Shown piece after piece: positions 59,130 to 64,000 of a stretch of 64,000 nucleotides of DNA. A program made the position numbers and the translations under genes. Origin of the DNA: Phragmites australis (Eukaryota; Streptophyta; Magnoliopsida; Poales; Poaceae). The first letter of the stretch is position 1, and each line of letters opens with the position of its first letter. The stretch is from contig NC_084921.1 in the NCBI RefSeq assembly GCF_958298935.1, positions 9,434,001 to 9,498,000 of the forward strand, given 5' to 3'. The notes beneath the pieces were generated by a model that saw only the letters and a list, made by a program, of their open reading frames with translations, searched no databases and was not told the DNA's origin.

Positions 59130-60365
59130 TCATCCTGAACAGTCCGACGAGGATGCCTCGCCGCTAGGAACGTATTCCGCAAAATTTGCAGCTCCCACCT
59201 TCATGACTTCACCTTTCAGCTTATACTGATGACCTCCTATCTTCTCACCTATCATCACAGTCTTGCCATCCTGCATCACATTTAAGGTCTTCTTATCTGA
59301 CATCGCCTGATATAGCCAACCTTCTCCATGCAAAAATCCAAGCGATATTAGATTCTTCCTAAGTCCCGGCACATGCCGCACACCCTCAAGTAGCACTTCT
59401 TGTCCATCATACATCTTTAGTTTGATATTGCCGACTCCCATAACACGGTAACCCGTGTCATCTCCCAAGCGAGCAAGACCAAAATCACCTTCAGAGTATG
59501 AAGAGAACCACTCCTTGTTTGATGTTGCATGATATGAACTCGCCGAATCTAACAGCCATGCTTCACCACAAGACTTTTTACTTGATAGTACGAGAAGATC
59601 ACCATCACTATCCGAGTCACCTTTCTTGGAAACCACAATATTTGCCACGCCCTTCTTCAGTTCTGGACAATCTTTCCTTACATGTCCCCAATCCTTGCAT
59701 TTATAGCACTGTGGCCCCTTCTTCTTCTTTTTCTTGTTAGTCTCCCTGCCTCGATCACCTTTGACGAAAAAAGCATCTCCAGATGAACTCTCATCAGTAT
59801 TGTTCTTCCTCCTTTGTTCATGAGCAAACAACGCCGCAAGAATATCATCCACTTTGACTGCCTCTTTACCATACGTCAATGTTGTGACCAAGTGCTCATA
59901 AGACCTTGGCAAGGAACACAGAAGAATAATCGTCTTGTCTTCATCATCAATTGTCACCTCCACCTTCATAAGATCAGCGACAACTTGATTAAAGACGTTT
60001 ACGTGCTCAGCAAGATCTGACCCCTCCTGCATCTTCAGCCCATACAGTTTTTGCTTCAGATACAGCTTCCGAGTCAATGTCTTGGACATGAATTGATCAT
60101 CTAATTTATCCCAAATCTTCTTAGGTGATGTTTCATCCATGACATGGTACATGATCTGATCGGAGAGACACAACCTTATTGTCGCCGTCGCTTGTGCTTG
60201 CATCTCTTCCCACTTGTCATCATCTACCGTGACTGGCTTCTTATCGCTAAGAGCCTTCAGGATCCCCTGCTGCGCCAGCAAGTCCTTCACTCTTGTTTGC
60301 CAAAGCCCGAAGTTGCCAGTCCCGTCAAATCTCATCACCTCGAATTTGGAAGCCATCGACGCCAT
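59130..60365 (-). CDS. Gag-protease protein of the young copia (411 aa)
   Basis: An uninterrupted frame, with the ATG at 60365 chosen because MASMASKFEVMRFDGTGNF matches the Tork/Tnt1 gag start; upstream in-frame codons read as leader. The gag core has MSKTLTRKLYLKQKLYGLKM and DDEDKTIILLCSLPRSYEHL. The zinc knuckle is CYKCKDWGHVRKDC (CX2CX4HX4C complete). The protease start is AWLLDSASSYHATSNKEWF, with DSA in place of DSG or DTG, followed by VLLEGVRHVPGLRKNLISLG. It ends with TAG about 90 bases before the 3' LTR, where a complete element would go on to integrase. An intact gag in a pol-less element fits use of partner enzymes; whether it is expressed is unknown. Confidence 0.9.
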   Translation of the reverse strand: MASMASKFEVMRFDGTGNFGLWQTRVKDLLAQQGILKALSDKKPVTVDDDKWEEMQAQATATIRLCLSDQIMYHVMDETSPKKIWDKLDDQFMSKTLTRKLYLKQKLYGLKMQEGSDLAEHVNVFNQVVADLMKVEVTIDDEDKTIILLCSLPRSYEHLVTTLTYGKEAVKVDDILAALFAHEQRRKNNTDESSSGDAFFVKGDRGRETNKKKKKKGPQCYKCKDWGHVRKDCPELKKGVANIVVSKKGDSDSDGDLLVLSSKKSCGEAWLLDSASSYHATSNKEWFSSYSEGDFGLARLGDDTGYRVMGVGNIKLKMYDGQEVLLEGVRHVPGLRKNLISLGFLHGEGWLYQAMSDKKTLNVMQDGKTVMIGEKIGGHQYKLKGEVMKVGAANFAEYVPSGEASSSDCSG

Positions 60366-62128
60366 CTGCCTGTTGCCGCAGACCGCCGAATCCCGCTCAC
60401 GTGTGCTGAACGCGCCTCCGCACGCTCGTACCTGCGCCCCGCCGAACCGCGCGTACGCCCGCCTCGTACACCGCCCGTGCACGATCTGCCGCTCTCAAGC
60501 CCCGTCGACTGCCACGCCGCTTGCACAAGACGAAGCCGACCCGCTCGATCGCCGCCCGCCGTTCACCGTCAACCGTCACAAGTAACAGTTCACGAACAGC
60601 ACAATTGCAATTTTTCCACAATCCTATAGACTTCTACTTCCGTTGCCTCTGCGTTCTCTGCGCTTCTTTTGCTGTACTTTGTTGCGTTGGTATTTATTTC
60701 CCGGGTCGCATCCTCCGAACCGACTCCAAAACGACCTGTTTCGTGTCCTGATCGGAGTCTCAGTCAACCGAGTACTGTTCAGACTCATGTCCGTATGCGT
60801 ATCCCGATAAAACTAGCTGCTTTCCCGATTGCATGTCCATGCTACCGAGCCGAACACGCCTGCTGAAACCGATCCAAACACGAACTCCAGCATCACGAAC
60901 CCGCCTCTTTATTAATGCCACAGCCGAGCTTTCTAGGCCTCTGGAACCGAGCCGATCAATGCTGACTGCCGCGCGGTACTAATTCAGCCACCTGGACCAG
61001 CTGCCTCAGCCATGCATGCTGCGTGGCAGAGCCTACCTGGGCCTACCGCACCGAGCCAGCCACTCTGGTTCTTCTGTGCGCCTATCCACAGGAACTAACG
61101 CGACCGTGTCCTATCTCTGTGACAATATCCGCGCCACCCGACGAGTTCGACTCCCGTACGTGACAGTCCTTTTTTGTTTTGTTTTTTATTCGGCCACATG
61201 CACCTATGGTCACACTTGAACGTCTCCCGAGCCAACACGTTGAGTTGCCGTCTGATTCCGCCGACCAAGCTGTGCTCCAGCCGAGTCCAATCCGCAAACA
61301 TGCAGCTGCATTTTTTCCATTCCATAATCACATGCATGCACGTCATGTCAATGGACATGCAACATACATACTTTAATTTTTTTTAATCCAAGTATTCCTA
61401 TGCATGTTTGACCGCTGCATATGACTGCATGCATCTTTTTTCTTTATTCAGCCTCATGCATGCATGCACCTCCATAGCACGCACAAGCTGCAAGCCGCAC
61501 GAGCCAATCCAGACCGAGCCACCTTGCATGCTTTGGCCTGCACTCGACTCCACGCGCCGTCTCCGTCAACACGCGTCTCGGCTCCATCAGCACGCGTGCG
61601 CTATCTCCTGGCCGTCACACGCCACCACGGAAGTCGCCGCAGCCAACACGCCAACGCCACGCACGAGTCCAAACCGATCACATCGCACCTCCCGAACGCC
61701 TTCACAATCTCTGAAGTCCACCGTGCGCTTTTGTCACCGCTGTCGCTGCTCCACCTTGAGCAAACAACAGCCGCTCCAATCTAGATTGACCACCCATCAA
61801 TCAGACCGTGAGTCGAAGTCGCCGCCTTGTCCGCAACGTTTTCCAGCCGCACCGTCGAAACTGGCCGTCACGTCTGACCGACCCCTATCGAACAGTCGCC
61901 ACCAGCCCCTATCAACCCGATCTCCACGTCTGGACGGATCCCCGTTGATGTAGCCCATCGGACGGTTCAAGCCGCCACGCTCGAAGTGTCCGAATCCACC
62001 GATCGAGTCGTCGATCGCCGCCATGCTCCACCTTGCGCCGTCCTTCCCCGGACCAGTGCAAGCCTTGCGCGGTGTGGAACATATCCTCGTGCCTTCCCTT
62101 GATCTTTCTTCATGGCTCTGGTACCACT
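60366..62128 (-). other. Unusually long leader of the young copia (1.76 kb)
   Basis: Bases between the primer site and the gag ATG. Copia leaders are usually a few hundred bases at most. It is C-rich on the + strand (G-rich in the RNA), with several CATGCATG words (near 61010, 61335, 61425, 61455), and its short frames on either strand show no recognisable domain. Possibilities are packaging signals or captured host DNA. Confidence 0.5.
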
Positions 62129-62417
62129 TGTTAGGAATTTAGCGGAAGTATCACCAGGATCATCAAGCCAAGCACAAGATCAACACACAAGACACGATAT
62201 TTTTTAACGAGGTTCGGCCAACTTGCCTACATCCTCGGGGCATGACTACGGGCGCTCCTCCCCAACTATTTCGTCTTGCCCTGGTTACAACGGTGGTGCC
62301 TTCTATTTAAAGGCCGGAATTAGAGTTCGACTACAACTCTAATCCTAGTCCCACCCAATTACAACTCAAGTCTATCTGTAACCTACCATGTACACATATT
62401 CGACACATATTCTAACA
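62129..62417 (-). repeat. 5' LTR of the young copia (289 bp)
   Basis: TG...CA ends, followed on the + strand by the second GTACC. The inner side abuts the primer site on the - strand. Confidence 0.95.
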
Positions 62418-62422
62418 GTACC

Positions 62423-63170
62423 TACCAACCAGCACGCAAGATGGATCGGATCGGCCGTACGAGATCGGGTGGTGTAGTCCAGTTACGGAGGCGGAAGTAA
62501 CAGGACAGAGGACAGCATGAACAGTGATCTGCTAGCTTACTCTCGATCGATCGAGCTGTGTGCTAGTGTTGCAGAGCTGGAGCCATAGGCATGCAAGCAA
62601 GCATGCCTGTGGCGCTCGCAAGGCACGTGGCAGGGGTGGAGTGGAGTGCAGAGGAGGGGTCGTCGCGAGGAGGGAGTGTGGTGCCGCGCACGCACCATGA
62701 CCGTCCATGGGGCACGGGCATCAGGATTCACGGCGAGATACGAGTTGGAGCATCAGGGTGTGCCCTGCCGTGCCAAGCCAAGCCAAGCCAGAGAAGAGGA
62801 GGACGACGATTGCCCTCGCCCCATTAAATTCGCGAGCGGAGCATGGCTGGGCTTGTGAGATGGTGACTGGTGAGTCGCCCAGCTACCAACGCCCCCGGCT
62901 CAGTTAATTCGGGGAGGAGGAAGAGGACAGGAGGAGACGACGCGGGCGCCCGGTTAACTGCATGGTGGCTTCATTTCAGTTTCATCGTGGGATGGCCTGG
63001 CCTGGCCTTGGCTTGTTTCCCTTCCTTCTCTTCCCCTGCACATGACCTCACCTCGTCTGCCAATGACCCGCGCAGGCTGCAGCGAGCTGAGCATGCATGC
63101 CATGGCAAACCGATTTGATTTGACCGGAATGTCCTACTAGTCATCGCGGAAGGTTGTTTCTCTCCATTCA
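62423..63170. other. Displaced upstream DNA between NPF6.1 and VPS60
   Basis: No gene was established. The stretch is GC-balanced, with CCAAGCCAAGCCAAGCCAG near 62775 and several short frames without recognisable product. It is the common upstream region of two divergent genes, NPF6.1 to the left and VPS60 to the right, so it may hold regulatory sequence for both. Confidence 0.4.
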
Positions 63171-63174
63171 CTGC

Positions 63175-63560
63175 AAGTAATTAAGGGGGCCGTTTGCCGG
63201 AGAAAATTAGCCAAACACCCTCGGCTCCAAGTATTTTGTGGGGGTACTGTAGCACTGAAAATCATATTCAGTAAAATTGGTTTCTATGCTACAGTGCGCT
63301 ACATGGGTACGAAGAGAATAGTGCGCAGTTACTGTAGCAACACTCCAGCAGTACAGCCCGGACCAGGGAAACACGATCGGGTACTGTTGCAATACTGTTC
63401 ACAGAGGCTGACCGCGGAACTAGAGGGGAAAAAGAGAAATACAAGTATAAAATAGGTAGCTGCTGGAGATAAAATAATAAGGGATGCTGTAATAGTGATA
63501 CAGGATGTTGTAATAGTATTTTTAAAAATAAAAATTTGAGATAGCTGAACCCACGTATTT
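63175..63560. repeat. MITE-like repeat upstream of VPS60
   Basis: TACTGTAGCA-type words occur three times (near 63245, 63330, 63385), a pattern common in grass MITEs. GGATGCTGTAATAGTG and GTTGTAATAGTATT (63480-63520) correspond in complement to words in the Tourist-like element at 40.5 kb. Ends and target duplication could not be fixed. Confidence 0.45.
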
Positions 63561-63708
63561 AGCTTATTACTAACGGAAAGTTTTACTTTTTGACTCGTAG
63601 CCCCCCGTCAACATCTCAATTTCGAAAACTTTCCCCCGCTCCACAAGAGCCTGACACCTCCTCTTCCTAGTCTCCTCCGACGGCGGCAACCACCGACAGG
63701 GAGCGAAG

Positions 63709-64000
63709 ATGAAGAAGATCTTCGGGGCCAAGAATAAGGGACCGCCGCCCTCCATCGAGGACGCCGCCGAGCGAGTCGGTCACTGGTCTCTTGTCTGCTG
63801 CTATTGCCACTCTCCTTCTCTCGCTCGTAGTAGCAACTGCGTTGATTCGTGGGCAATGTGCAACCAATCCCTCTTTTGATGATTTGGTCTCGAATGCGCG
63901 ACGAATCAGTCGATTTGATGCAAATTGCCGGCACATAAACAAGCGGGCCGAGTCGGTGGACGACAAGATCAAGAGGCTGGACGAGGAGCTGGCCAGGTAC
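63709..64000 (+). CDS. VPS60: ESCRT-III protein VPS60/CHMP5 (SNF7 family), N-terminal part, cut by window end
   Basis: Exon 1 (63709-63774) encodes MKKIFGAKNKGPPPSIEDAA plus ER, the conserved N-terminus of VPS60 (Arabidopsis At3g10640, yeast Mos10/Vps60), and ends with donor CGA/GTCGGT. Exon 2 encodes RAESVDDKIKRLDEELARY up to the window end. VPS60 assembles on endosomal membranes and works with LIP5/Vta1 and the VPS4 ATPase in multivesicular body sorting. The family reads R-INKR at this junction. The codons ATA AAC AAG are present at about 63932-63940 but are not preceded by AG. The usable acceptor ACAAG/CGGGCC keeps the frame and drops three residues. Whether the gene is functional cannot be judged from this part. 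Confidence 0.85.

Larger units (their letters stand above)
58746..62422 (-). mobile_element. Young non-autonomous Ty1/copia (Tork/Tnt1 lineage), gag-protease only, target duplication GTACC
   Basis: The element is 58751-62417 (3667 bp) flanked by GTACC at 58746-58750 and 62418-62422. LTRs: 58751-59040 (290 bp) and 62129-62417 (289 bp), both TGTTAGGAAT...AACA. They differ by one C indel and one C/T substitution. The primer site TGGTACCAGAGCCATG lies directly inside the right-hand LTR (- strand), and a purine-rich stretch TCAAGGTGGAGTT lies directly inside the left-hand one. One frame encodes gag and the start of protease; integrase, RT and RNase H are absent. It must therefore rely on a related complete element. 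Insertion is recent by LTR identity. Confidence 0.93.

Overview
This is nuclear DNA from a flowering plant, most probably a grass (Poaceae). The evidence is the very GC-rich first exons, GT-AG introns, grass-type LTR elements and coding similarity to grass proteins. All family identifications come from recognised sequence patterns, because no search could be run. I see no prokaryotic operon, CRISPR array or defence island.

Layout, left to right. (1) 1.25-4.2 kb, + strand: a decayed C-type-lectin receptor-like kinase. (2) 4.4-7.5 kb: an unclassified repeat interrupted by a 1.8 kb solo LTR at 5021-6843 with a perfect 5-bp target duplication. (3) 7.79-11.98 kb, - strand: a 12-exon gene of an uncharacterised plant family that carries a 130-bp insertion, a frameshift and a nonsense codon. 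(4) 13.46-18.64 kb, - strand: an intact 6-exon Integrator subunit 7 (INTS7/EMB1895-like) gene. (5) 20.6-21.2 kb: a broken TVP38/VTT-domain membrane protein fragment. It abuts a degenerate PIF/Harbinger transposon (21.4-23.66 kb), which in turn abuts a 3'-truncated Ty3/gypsy element on the - strand (23.67 to about 30.96 kb, including its 5' LTR). (6) 30.98-34.18 kb, + strand: two remnants of a sterol isomerase gene (HYDRA1/EBP). (7) 34.57-35.71 kb, - strand: an intact small plant-specific protein gene. (8) 37.54-37.62 kb, - strand: tRNA-Ser(AGA). (9) 38.2-42.4 kb: AT-rich intergenic DNA with a Tourist-like MITE. (10) 42.44-52.42 kb, - strand: a degenerate SIRE-type Ty1/copia element with both LTRs. 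(11) 52.4-54.36 kb, + strand: an RPK2-like LRR receptor kinase pseudogene split by a 5'-truncated LINE with a 16-bp target duplication. (12) 55.79-57.85 kb, - strand: an intact NRT1/PTR transporter gene (NPF6.1-like). (13) 58.75-62.42 kb: a very young non-autonomous Tork-lineage copia carrying only gag-protease, inserted about 0.9 kb upstream of the transporter. (14) 63.7 kb to the end, + strand: the first exons of an ESCRT-III VPS60/CHMP5 gene, cut by the window edge.

The genes do not form a pathway. The window is best read as a mosaic: a few intact housekeeping genes (INTS7, the 172-aa protein, NPF6.1, tRNA-Ser, probably VPS60) among at least five decaying gene copies and several layers of transposons. 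So many broken copies of genes usually kept in low copy number suggests a fractionating duplicate (homoeologous) segment; that is inference. I found no convincing new biological system. The strongest observations are insertions whose duplicated target sites allow exact dating of events, above all the 130-bp insertion into a coding exon and the gag-protease-only copia element.
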